Shown piece by piece: positions 16,386 to 24,113 of a stretch of DNA of 64,000 nucleotides (position 1 is the first letter of the stretch; every line of letters begins with the position of its first letter). The position numbers and the translations under genes are program-made. Source of the stretch: Aquabacterium humicola (GTDB lineage: Bacteria > Pseudomonadota > Gammaproteobacteria > Burkholderiales > Burkholderiaceae_C); the NCBI RefSeq assembly GCF_030167915.1, contig NZ_JARGNB010000004.1, forward strand, positions 186,001 to 250,000. Direction: 5' to 3'. The notes under the pieces were generated by a model. The model saw nothing but the letters and a program-made list of their open reading frames with translations, searched no databases and had not been told where the DNA came from.

Positions 16386-18122
16386 ATGACGCTCGCGCGC
16401 CGCGAATTCCTGCAGGTGCTGGGTGCGGCGTCGGCCGCCGGCATGGCCCTGGGGCCGCATGCCGAGGCCGATGCCGCGACGGCCGAAGCCGCGCTGTACG
16501 ACCTGCCGCGCTTCGGCAACGTCTCGCTGCTGCACATGACCGACTGCCATGCGCAGTTGCTGCCGCTGCACTTCCGCGAGCCGAGCGTGAACCTGGGGGT
16601 CGGGGCGATGCGCGGCCAGTGGCCGCACCTCGTCGGTGACGCGCTGCTGAAGGCCGCGAAGATCCCGCCCGGCACACGCGCCGCGCATGCCTTCACGATG
16701 CTCGATTTCGAGCGCGCCGCGCGCCGCTACGGCCGCGTCGGCGGCTTCGCGCACCTGGCGACGCTGGTCAAGCGCCTGAAGGCCAGCCGCCCCGGCGCGC
16801 TGCTGCTCGACGGCGGCGACACCTGGCAGGGCTCGGCCACCGCGCTGTGGACCCAAGGCCAGGACATGGTCGACGCGGCGCTGGCGCTCGGCGTCGACGT
16901 GATGACCGGCCATTGGGAGTTCACCTACGGCATGGAGCGGGTGAAGCAGATCGTCGAGAAGGACTTCCAGGGCCGCATCCAGTTCATCGCGCAGAACGTG
17001 CAGACGGCCGACTTCGGCGACCCGGTCTTCCCGTCGCACAGCTGGCGCGAGATCAACGGCGTGCCGGTGGCCATCATCGGCCAGGCCTTCCCGTACACGC
17101 CGATCGCCAACCCGCGCTACTTCGTCGCCGACTGGCGCTTCGGCATCGAGGAAGCCAACCTGCAGAAGACGGTCGACGAGGTGCGCGCCAAGGGCGCGCA
17201 GCTGGTCGTGCTGCTGTCGCACAACGGCATGGACGTCGACCTGAAGCTCGCCTCGCGCGTGCGCGGGATCGACGCGATCCTCGGCGGCCATACGCACGAT
17301 GGCGTGCCGCTCGCTTTGCCCATCAGCAATCCCGGCGGCACCACGCTGGTGACCAACGCCGGCAGCAACGGCAAGTTCCTCGGCGTGATGGACTTCGACG
17401 TGCGCAACGGCAAGCTCGCCGACTGGCGCTACAAGCTGCTGCCGGTGTTCACGAACCAGCTGACACCCGACCCGGCCATGCAGGCGCTGATTGACAAAGT
17501 ACGCGGCCCCTACGAAGCCAGGCTGGCCGAGCCGCTGGCCGTGACCGAGGGCCTGCTCTACCGCCGCGGCAACTTCAACGGGAGCTGGGACCAGCTGATC
17601 TGCGACGCGCTGATCGACGTGCAGGGCGCCGACCTCGCGCTGTCGCCCGGGTTCCGCTGGGGCACGACCTTGCTGCCCGGCGAGACGATCACCCGCGAAC
17701 GGCTGATGGACCAGCTGGCGATCACCTACCCGTACGCGACGCTCACCGAGATGAGCGGCGAGATGTTGAAGACCGTGCTCGAGGACGTCGCAGACAACCT
17801 CTTCAACCCCGACCCGTACTACCAGCAGGGCGGCGACATGGTGCGCACCGGCGGCCTGGCCTACACCTGCACGCCGGCCGCGGCGATGGGCCGGCGCATC
17901 GCCGACCTGCGGCTGGCGAACGGCCGGGCCATCGAGGCCGGCAAGACCTACAAGGTGGCCGGCTGGGCGCCGGTGGCCGAAGGCGCGCGCACGGCTGGCT
18001 GGAAGCCGGTGTGGGAGGTGATCGAGCCCTGGCTGAAGGCGCAGAAGCCGCGGGTGAAACCGCGGCGAGTCAGCGTGCCCAAGCTGGTCGGCATCGCCGG
18101 CGATCCGGGCGTCCGGCTTTGA
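16386..18122 (+). CDS. soxB: SoxB, thiosulfohydrolase
   Basis: Hydrolyses sulfate from the SoxY-bound sulfonate with a dimanganese centre in the periplasm. 578 residues with a twin-arginine signal (LARREFLQVLGAASAAGM). Metal and catalytic motifs of the 5'-nucleotidase fold are all present: MTDCHAQ, GGDTWQGS, TGHWE, LLSHNGMD, GGHTHDG. ACGGAG precedes the ATG. Last gene of the sox unit; its stop codon overlaps the -35 box of the next promoter. No soxV, soxW or soxR homologue precedes soxC here. Confidence 0.96.
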   Translation: MTLARREFLQVLGAASAAGMALGPHAEADAATAEAALYDLPRFGNVSLLHMTDCHAQLLPLHFREPSVNLGVGAMRGQWPHLVGDALLKAAKIPPGTRAAHAFTMLDFERAARRYGRVGGFAHLATLVKRLKASRPGALLLDGGDTWQGSATALWTQGQDMVDAALALGVDVMTGHWEFTYGMERVKQIVEKDFQGRIQFIAQNVQTADFGDPVFPSHSWREINGVPVAIIGQAFPYTPIANPRYFVADWRFGIEEANLQKTVDEVRAKGAQLVVLLSHNGMDVDLKLASRVRGIDAILGGHTHDGVPLALPISNPGGTTLVTNAGSNGKFLGVMDFDVRNGKLADWRYKLLPVFTNQLTPDPAMQALIDKVRGPYEARLAEPLAVTEGLLYRRGNFNGSWDQLICDALIDVQGADLALSPGFRWGTTLLPGETITRERLMDQLAITYPYATLTEMSGEMLKTVLEDVADNLFNPDPYYQQGGDMVRTGGLAYTCTPAAAMGRRIADLRLANGRAIEAGKTYKVAGWAPVAEGARTAGWKPVWEVIEPWLKAQKPRVKPRRVSVPKLVGIAGDPGVRL

Positions 18123-18148
18123 CGGTCGGGGCGCCCGGCCCCTAGAAT
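18119..18148 (+). promoter_or_regulatory. Promoter of the glycine-riboswitch/dadA unit
   Basis: TTGACG (18119-18124), 18 bases, TAGAAT (18143-18148), a very good sigma-70 match. The -35 box overlaps the soxB stop codon. The predicted transcript begins at about 18155, just where the riboswitch P1 stem starts. Confidence 0.75.
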
Positions 18149-18155
18149 CGCGGCT

Positions 18156-18375
18156 CGAACCAGGAGAGTGCGGCCTTCCGCGAAATTCCGCGAAGGCCGC
18201 CGCCGAAGGCGCAACCTCCCATACACGCTCAGGCCCGGTACTGGTTCGGATCACAGCCGACACTGGAGAGCGATGCCTTCGCAGCGAAGGCATCCACCGA
18301 AGGAGCAAGGCCCGCGCTTCACGACGAAGCCGGCGCCGAATCTCTCAGGTACCGAGGACAGCGGGAGCGGCGCGA
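18156..18375 (+). promoter_or_regulatory. Tandem glycine riboswitch
   Basis: Two consecutive glycine aptamers. Aptamer 1 is closed by CGAACCAG (18156-18163) with CTGGTTCG (18241-18248) and contains GGAGAG, GCCGAAGGCGCAA and a CTCAGGC-like segment. Aptamer 2 starts with CTGGAGAG near 18263 and contains CACCGAAGGAGCAA and TCTCTCAGGTACCGAGGACAG. These are the conserved blocks of the gcvT-type motif. A hairpin GGACC-GGT-GGTCC (18378-18390) follows and may be part of the expression platform. Controls the DadA-type gene at 18480. Confidence 0.9.
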
Positions 18376-18479
18376 GAGGACCGGTGGTCCGTCGTCGCGT
18401 GCGCTTCGCATCCGTCCACGATGTGCGGCCCATCGCCTCTCGTTCGTTGCTTCGATTCGACCTTCGAGAGAGCCTTCCC

Positions 18480-19778
18480 ATGAAAGTCTTCGTCCTCGGC
18501 GCCGGCGTCACCGGCATCACGTCGGCCTGGTTCCTGCGCCAGGCGGGTCACGACGTCACCGTCATCGACCGCCAGCCCGCTGCCGGCCTCGAAACCAGCT
18601 TCGCCAACGGCGGGCAGATCTCGGTGTCGCATGCCGAACCCTGGGCCAACCCGGGCGCACCGCTGAAGGTGCTGAAGTGGCTGGCGAAGGAGGACGCGCC
18701 GCTGCTGTTCCGCCTGCGCGCCGACTGGGCCCAGTGGCGCTGGGGCCTCGCCTTCCTGCGCGAATGCACGCCGGGCCGCACGCGCCACAACATCCGCCAG
18801 ATCGTCAACCTCGGCCTCTACAGCCGCGCGACGCTGCAGCAGCTGCGCCGCGACCTGGGGCTCGAGTACGACCAGCTGAGCAAGGGCATCCTGCACTTCT
18901 ACACCAGCGCCGCGGAGTTCGAGGCTGCGCAGGAACCGGCGCGCGTGATGCGCGAGCACGGCTGCGAGCTCGACATGAAGAGCGCCGACGAGTGCGTGGC
19001 GATCGAGCCGGCGCTGGCGCAATGCCGCGACCGCATCGTCGGCGGCAGCATGACGCCGAGCGACGAATCCGGCGACGCGCACCGCTTCACGCAGGCGCTG
19101 GCCGCGGCCTGCGCGGCGGCCGGGGTGCAGTTCAGGGTCGAGACGCGCATCGTCGGCATCCGCCGCGAAGGCGACCGCATCGCCGGGGTGCAGCTCGCCG
19201 ATGCGCAGGGCATCGTCTCGACGCTCGCCGCCGACCGCTACGTGCTGTGCCTGGGCTCGTTCTCCGCTGGCTTCGCGCGCGAGCTCGGCATTCACCTCAA
19301 CATCTACCCGGCCAAGGGTTACTCGGTGACCTTGCCGGTGCAGGACCGGGCACACGCGTACTCGGTATCGCTGACCGACGACGAGTACAAGCTGGTGTTC
19401 TCGCGCCTGGGCGACCGGCTGCGCATCGCCGGCACCGCCGAGCTCAACGGCTTCGACACGGCGCTGAACATCACGCGCTGCGAAGCCATCGTGCGGCGCG
19501 TGCGCGAGCTGTTCCCGCAGATGACCGATGGCCGACAGGCGCGCTACTGGACCGGCCTGCGGCCCGCGACGCCGTCGAACGTGCCCTACATCGGCCGCTC
19601 GAAGATCGCCAACCTGTACCTCAACACCGGCCACGGCACGCTGGGCTGGACGCATTCGGCGGGTTCGGGCCAGGCGATCGCCGACATCGTCAGCGGCCGC
19701 GCGCCGGCGCTGGACTTCGCCTTCACCGGCCTCAGCCGCGAAGACCGGCGCAGCCCCGGCGCCCTGCGCACCGCCTGA
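18480..19778 (+). CDS. dadA: D-amino acid dehydrogenase-type FAD oxidoreductase (glycine riboswitch controlled)
   Basis: A membrane-associated FAD enzyme of the DadA family that oxidatively deaminates D-amino acids to keto acids. 432 residues: Rossmann GAGVTGITSAWFLRQAGHDV at 6-25, SFANGGQISVSHAEPWANP block, and C-terminal TGHGTLGWTHSAGSG FAD-binding segment. All are diagnostic of DadA. No alr/dadX neighbour is present. Control by a glycine riboswitch suggests the physiological substrate may be glycine or that it removes a glycine-related excess; this is inference. The ATG at 18480 is preceded by the 330-base leader. Confidence 0.92.
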   Translation: MKVFVLGAGVTGITSAWFLRQAGHDVTVIDRQPAAGLETSFANGGQISVSHAEPWANPGAPLKVLKWLAKEDAPLLFRLRADWAQWRWGLAFLRECTPGRTRHNIRQIVNLGLYSRATLQQLRRDLGLEYDQLSKGILHFYTSAAEFEAAQEPARVMREHGCELDMKSADECVAIEPALAQCRDRIVGGSMTPSDESGDAHRFTQALAAACAAAGVQFRVETRIVGIRREGDRIAGVQLADAQGIVSTLAADRYVLCLGSFSAGFARELGIHLNIYPAKGYSVTLPVQDRAHAYSVSLTDDEYKLVFSRLGDRLRIAGTAELNGFDTALNITRCEAIVRRVRELFPQMTDGRQARYWTGLRPATPSNVPYIGRSKIANLYLNTGHGTLGWTHSAGSGQAIADIVSGRAPALDFAFTGLSREDRRSPGALRTA

Positions 19779-19800
19779 GCGCGCGCTGATCCAGCGCAAG

Positions 19801-19823
19801 CCCGCCGCACCACGGTCGGCGGG
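19801..19823 (+). terminator. Possible terminator after dadA
   Basis: CCCGCCG / CGGCGGG, 7-bp stem with a 9-base loop, 22 bases after the dadA stop, followed by CGTTCAT. Weak T-run. Confidence 0.45.
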
Positions 19824-19880
19824 CGTTCATCAGCGGTCGCGCATAAACTTCGCGCATCAACGATCGACCGCCCGCCCCGC

Positions 19881-20237
19881 ATGGACACCGACCCCGCCGC
19901 CGACGCCGTCTTCGAATCGGTCGCCGAACTGTTCGCGCTGCTGTCGACGCCGATACGGCTGAAGATCATCGGCGCGCTGTGCAACACCGAGAAGAACGTG
20001 TCGCAGCTGCTGGCCGAGATCGACACCACGCAGCCGAACATGAGCCAGCACCTGTCGACGCTGTACCGCGCCGGCGTGCTCGGCAAGCGCCGCGACGGCA
20101 CGCAGATCTACTACCGGCTGCAGAGCGAACGCGTCGCCATGCTGTGCCGCGCGGTCTGCACGCAGGTGGCGATCGAGATGGACCCCGAGGCCGAGGTGCA
20201 GCCGGGCGACCGGCTGCTGCCGCTGGGCGCGCGCTGA
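19881..20237 (+). CDS. ArsR-family regulator, candidate sulfane-sulfur sensor
   Basis: A 118-residue winged-helix repressor. The HTH is VSQLLAEIDTTQPNMSQHLSTLYRAGVLGKRRDG, with wing GTQIYYRL. A cysteine lies in the second helix (GALCNTEKN) and two more in the last helix (MLCRAVC). In BigR/SqrR-type members of this family, one cysteine in each of these helices forms the persulfide-sensing pair. Its closeness to the sox operon (1.8 kb downstream, same strand) makes a SoxR-like role reasonable, but it is separated by the riboswitch-dadA unit. A DNA-binding site was not identified. Confidence 0.85.
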   Translation: MDTDPAADAVFESVAELFALLSTPIRLKIIGALCNTEKNVSQLLAEIDTTQPNMSQHLSTLYRAGVLGKRRDGTQIYYRLQSERVAMLCRAVCTQVAIEMDPEAEVQPGDRLLPLGAR

Positions 20238-20286
20238 AGTCCGGCCGGCGCGGCGAGCCGGCATGCCGATTGCCGGCGCTTCACGC

Positions 20287-20697
20287 ATGAACACCCACCG
20301 TTTGGCGCCCTGGCTCGCGGGCGCCCTCGCCTTGGCGATCGCGGGCTCCACCCTCGCCGGACCGGCGGCGGACCAGCAAGGCGCCGTGCGCTCGCTGAGC
20401 GGCGGCATCGGCGCCGACGAAGCGCGGGCGATGAAGGAAGCGGCGCCCGGCTACCCGCTGGCCCTGACCTTCTCGCGCCCGGATGGCGCGTTCGTCGCCG
20501 ACATCAGCCTGCGCGTGCGCGACGCGGGCGGACGCACGGTCTACGAAGCGAAGGGCGTCGGCCCGATGGTGCTGCTGGACATGCCCGCCGGCCGCTACGT
20601 CATCGAAGCGACGCACCCCGACGGCCGGCAGCAGCAGCGCAGCGTCAGCCTCGACGGCAAGCGCCACGCCGCGGTGTCGATGACCTGGGCCGGCTGA
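20287..20697 (+). CDS. Putative periplasmic protein, carboxypeptidase-regulatory-like
   Basis: 136 residues. The N-terminal 30 or so form a signal peptide (WLAGALALAIAGSTLAGPAA). The remainder resembles a single Ig-like or carboxypeptidase-regulatory domain: DISLRVRDAGGRTVYEAKGVGP, then MPAGRYVIEATHPDGR. No catalytic residues. The ATG at 20287 was preferred over 20263 because the signal peptide starts there. It follows the ArsR gene by 49 bases and could be co-transcribed. Function unknown. Confidence 0.7.
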   Translation: MNTHRLAPWLAGALALAIAGSTLAGPAADQQGAVRSLSGGIGADEARAMKEAAPGYPLALTFSRPDGAFVADISLRVRDAGGRTVYEAKGVGPMVLLDMPAGRYVIEATHPDGRQQQRSVSLDGKRHAAVSMTWAG

Positions 20698-20699
20698 GT

Positions 20700-20780
20700 G
20701 GACCCCCACGTCGCTTCGCTCCTGCCCCCCAAGGGGGCGTCAGCCGCCTTGGGGCGGCCCGGCGGCGGCTGAGCCGGCGG
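20700..20780. repeat. GC-rich palindromic repeat, copy B
   Basis: Contains CACGTCGCTTCGCTCCTG, a CCCCCCAAGGGGG stem, and TTGGGGCGGCCCGGCGGC. It lies between the convergent genes ending at 20697 and 20788 and may act as a terminator of both. Confidence 0.7.
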
Positions 20781-20787
20781 CACGCCT

Positions 20788-21636
20788 TCAGTCGAAGCCG
20801 CGCAGCGGCACGCGTTCGCGCTGCAGCCAGTTGCGCGGCGAGTAGGCGCTGGTGCCGTCGGTCGCGTGCAGCGTATAGGCATGGCGCGAATGCGCCGAGC
20901 GGTTCGGCGCGCTCCAGTGCGGCAGCAGGCCATGGAAGCACACCAGCGTGCCGGCGCTCACCTCGACCGGCACGGCCACCGCATCGTCCGGCCACGGCGT
21001 GGTATCCAGCGTTTCCATCGTGACCACCTCGCCATCGCGCACGAAACGCTCGCGCAGCGGCCCGCGGTGGCCGCCCGGCTCGACCCACAGGCAGCCGTTG
21101 TCGCGCGTGGCGTCTTCCAGCGCGAACCAGAACGCGGTGACGGTGCACGGCGTGGTGTCGAAGAAGGTGGCGTCCTGGTGCCACTTCACCTCGCCGCCGA
21201 TGCCCGGCTGCTTGAAGATGTACATCGACTGCCACACCTTCGCATCGGCAAGGCCCAGGTCGCGGGCCAGCGCCGCCATGCGCGGTCCGCGCGAGAAGCG
21301 CTCGAACACCGGGTCGAGGTCGTGCATCGCGTGGCCGATCTTGTTGATCGACAGCGCCTTGGCCTGGCGCAGTGCGCCGCTGGCGTCGAAGGCCTCCTCC
21401 TCGAAGAAGCAGTGGATGCCCTCGGCCGACGCCAGGAAGTCGTCGCCGGTGCCACGCGCCTGGTCGGTGGTGCTGAAGATCGTGCGCTTCGCGCCGGGCT
21501 CGAACTGGTCGACGATCTGCAGCGCCCGCGCGCGCAGCGCGGCGACCTCGTCGGCCGTCTTGAAGCCCGGCAGCACGAGGTAGCCGTCGGCGTGATAACG
21601 CTCGATCTGTGCGGCGGACAAAACGGCGGGCGGCAT
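20788..21636 (-). CDS. Phytanoyl-CoA dioxygenase (PhyH) family protein
   Basis: A non-heme Fe(II)/2-oxoglutarate-dependent oxygenase of 282 residues. Iron ligands: H-x-D in KWHQDATFF, and a distal His in the HSRHAYTLH segment with nearby Arg for 2-oxoglutarate. The start MPPAVLSAAQIERYHADGYL matches the family opening (a helix then DGY). Substrate unknown; many bacterial PhyH proteins act on small natural products rather than phytanoyl-CoA. It is the last gene of a minus-strand set with the TctC receptor (2 bases away) and an FAD oxidoreductase. Confidence 0.9.
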   Translation of the reverse strand: MPPAVLSAAQIERYHADGYLVLPGFKTADEVAALRARALQIVDQFEPGAKRTIFSTTDQARGTGDDFLASAEGIHCFFEEEAFDASGALRQAKALSINKIGHAMHDLDPVFERFSRGPRMAALARDLGLADAKVWQSMYIFKQPGIGGEVKWHQDATFFDTTPCTVTAFWFALEDATRDNGCLWVEPGGHRGPLRERFVRDGEVVTMETLDTTPWPDDAVAVPVEVSAGTLVCFHGLLPHWSAPNRSAHSRHAYTLHATDGTSAYSPRNWLQRERVPLRGFD

Positions 21637-21638
21637 GG

Positions 21639-22664
21639 TCAGCTGTCCACCTTGATGCCGCGCATCATGATGATGCCGCCGAGCTGGTTGGTATCGGCCT
21701 TCATGCGGTTGGCCAGACCTTCAGGCGCCGTGCCGACGGCCTGCCAGCCGGCGTTCAGCAGCTTCTGGCGCGAATCCGGCGCGCGGATCGCCTCCACCAG
21801 CGCGGCGCTGAGCTTGGCGACGATGGGCTTGGGCATGGACGCGGGCGCCGCGGCGGCGGTCCAGATCTCGAGGTCGGCGCCGGTGACGTCGGCATCGCGC
21901 AGGGTCGGCTGGTCGGTGACCAGCGCGCTGCGGCCCGGGGAGGTCAGGCCGATGGCCTTCAGCTTGCCGCTGCGCACGTGCGGCAGCGCCAGGCCCGGCG
22001 GCAGCAGCGCCAGGTGCACCTGGCCGGACAGCATCGCATTGATCACCTGCGGGTTGCCGGGGTACGGCACGTGCACCGCGGTGATGCCGGTCTTGCTCTT
22101 GATCAGCTCCATGCCGAGGTGGCCGACGGTGCCGTTGCCCGGCGTGCCGTAGTTGGCCTTGCCTTCGAGGCTGCGCGCCCAGTGCAGCAGCTCGGCGGGC
22201 TTGCTGCCCGTCGCGGTGCCGGCCACGGTCAGCAGCAGCGGCGCGGTGCCGATGAGCGACAGCGGCGCGAAGTCCTTCGCCGGGTCGAACGGCAGCTTCG
22301 GGTTCAGCAGCTTGGCGACCGTCAGGTTGCCGTTGATCAGCACGCCGATCGTGTGGTCGTCGCGCGCCTTGGCGACGAGGTCGGCGGCGATGTTGCCCGA
22401 CGCGCCGGGGCGGTTCTCGACCACCACCGGCTGGCCGAGGTTCTTGGCCAGGGCTTCGGAGATCGCCCGCGCCGCGAGGTCGGGGGTCGAGCCGCCGGGG
22501 AAGCCGACCAGGATCTTCAGTGGCTGCGTCGGCCAGGCCAGCGCTTTCGGGGAGGCGGCGGCCGCGGCTGTACGCGGCGCGCCGGCCGTCTGCGCCCAGG
22601 TGGGCAGCGTGAAGGCCGCGGGACCGGCTGCGAGCAGGGATAACAAGCGACGTCGCTGGTGCAT
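21639..22664 (-). CDS. Tripartite tricarboxylate transporter receptor (TctC/Bug family)
   Basis: Periplasmic solute receptor of 341 residues. Signal peptide MHQRRRLLSLLAAGPAAFTL ending near WAQ. Family blocks are WPTQPLKILVGFPGGSTPD, NRPGASGNIAAD, YGTPGNGTVGHL and the C-terminal domain. No TctA or TctB membrane genes are adjacent, as is common for the many Bug receptors in Burkholderiales. A GTG at 22685 is an alternative start. The ligand is probably a small carboxylate or amide connected to the adjacent oxygenase and amidohydrolase. Confidence 0.93.
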   Translation of the reverse strand: MHQRRRLLSLLAAGPAAFTLPTWAQTAGAPRTAAAAASPKALAWPTQPLKILVGFPGGSTPDLAARAISEALAKNLGQPVVVENRPGASGNIAADLVAKARDDHTIGVLINGNLTVAKLLNPKLPFDPAKDFAPLSLIGTAPLLLTVAGTATGSKPAELLHWARSLEGKANYGTPGNGTVGHLGMELIKSKTGITAVHVPYPGNPQVINAMLSGQVHLALLPPGLALPHVRSGKLKAIGLTSPGRSALVTDQPTLRDADVTGADLEIWTAAAAPASMPKPIVAKLSAALVEAIRAPDSRQKLLNAGWQAVGTAPEGLANRMKADTNQLGGIIMMRGIKVDS

Positions 22665-22701
22665 GCGAGGACTCCGGGTGGTCACGGGATTCGAAGAACC
22701 G

Positions 22702-24051
22702 TCAGGCGCCGAGAAACACGCCCTGCTGCTGCAGCGTGCGCTGGAGCTCGGCGGCGGGTACGGCGCGTGGCGTCACGCCGCCTTGAAGGGCCAGCGCGGC
22801 GACACTGCCTGCGGCCTCGCCCATCACGAAGCAGGCACCGCTGACACGCGCAGCGGATTGCCCGCGATGCGTCATCGACGCGCAGCGCCCGGCGACCAGC
22901 AGATTGTCCACGACGCGCGGCAGGATCATGCGCAGCGGCAGCTGGTTGACGCCCTGGTGCGTGCCGAGCCCGGGCGGAAACTCGAAGGTCACGTCGCCGG
23001 CGATGTGCGCCTCGATCGGCCAGCCGTTGACGCCGATGCTGTCGGCAAAGCGCGCACAGCCCAGCACGTCGGCATCGCTCAGCTGAATCTCGCCGACGAC
23101 GCGCCGCGTCTCGCGGATGCCCAGCTGCGGCGCGATCTCAAGCAGGTAGGCGCCTTCGAAGCCGGGCGCGCTCGAGCGCAGGAAGTCCATGAACCCGACG
23201 ATCTGGCGCCGGCCTTCGAGCTCGCCGGCGCTCAACTGCCAGGCATCGGTGCCGTCGACCGGGCTGCCGTCGGGGTTCGCGAGCTGCGTGACGTTGGCGC
23301 GCCATTCGCCCGCATGCTTCTGCGGCCGCACGATCGGCGTCTTGCGCGGGAAGCGGCGGCCGCGCGCTTCCGCTTCGGCCATCAGCGCGTCGAAGCGGTT
23401 CCACGCATCGCCGGCCCGTGCGTCGTCGACACCGTGGATGCGGAACATCGTCGATGGGTACAGCAGCTCGTCCTTCTCGAACGGCACGCCGGCGGCGACC
23501 GCGAGGTCGGCATCGCCCGAGCAGTCGATGAACACCTCGGCGGTGATCGCGCCGCGGCCGGACTTGGTCTCGACCAGCAGCGCCTCGACCTGCGACGGCG
23601 ACCGCATCAGCACGCCGGCCGCGTAGGCATGGAACAGCAGGCGCACACCCCGCGACGCCAGCAGCTCGTCGGCGCCGATCTTGAAGGCCGGGTTGTCGTA
23701 GGCCTGCGCGGCGATCTTGCCGCCGAAGAGGGCATGCGGCTCGCTGAGGCCGTCGCAGCGGCGCATGCGGTCGAGCAGTTCGTCGACGATGCCGTGCACC
23801 ACCTGCTCGATGCGGCCGAAGACGTTGGCATGCAGGCCGCAGAAGTTGGTGACGCCGGCGGCGGTGCCCATGCCGCCGAGGAAGCCGTAGCGCTCGACCA
23901 GCAGCGTGCGGCGGCCGGCCTGCGCGGCGGCGGCGGCGGCCGCGATGCCCGCCGGCCCGCCGCCGAGCACCAGCACCTCGGTCTCGGCGATCACCGGCGT
24001 CGATCGCGCCGGCTCGGTCAGCGTGCGAAGGGAAGTCATGCGTCGGAGCAA
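22702..24051 (-). CDS. FAD-dependent oxidoreductase (FAD_oxidored family)
   Basis: 449 residues. N-terminal dinucleotide fold ETEVLVLGGGPAGIAAAAAA, followed by ERYGFLGGMGTAAGV which is typical of this family, FIDCSGDADLAVAAG, and a C-terminal NLLVAGRCASMTHRGQSAAR flavin-contact segment. Substrate unknown. Starts 37 bases upstream of TctC on the same strand and 62 bases from the divergent amidohydrolase. An alternative start is the ATG at 24039. Together with its neighbours it looks like a catabolic unit for a nitrogen-containing compound. Confidence 0.9.
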   Translation of the reverse strand: MLRRMTSLRTLTEPARSTPVIAETEVLVLGGGPAGIAAAAAAAQAGRRTLLVERYGFLGGMGTAAGVTNFCGLHANVFGRIEQVVHGIVDELLDRMRRCDGLSEPHALFGGKIAAQAYDNPAFKIGADELLASRGVRLLFHAYAAGVLMRSPSQVEALLVETKSGRGAITAEVFIDCSGDADLAVAAGVPFEKDELLYPSTMFRIHGVDDARAGDAWNRFDALMAEAEARGRRFPRKTPIVRPQKHAGEWRANVTQLANPDGSPVDGTDAWQLSAGELEGRRQIVGFMDFLRSSAPGFEGAYLLEIAPQLGIRETRRVVGEIQLSDADVLGCARFADSIGVNGWPIEAHIAGDVTFEFPPGLGTHQGVNQLPLRMILPRVVDNLLVAGRCASMTHRGQSAARVSGACFVMGEAAGSVAALALQGGVTPRAVPAAELQRTLQQQGVFLGA

Positions 24052-24113
24052 AGGCGCTAGCCTATATGCATTCGGCGGCCGTCGCCGCCTGGGACCATCG
24101 GGAGAAACCAGCC

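Noticed and set aside
15597-18308. Long minus-strand open frame opposite soxX and soxB
   Set aside because: Antisense to genes with full SoxX/SoxB signatures; low-complexity composition only.
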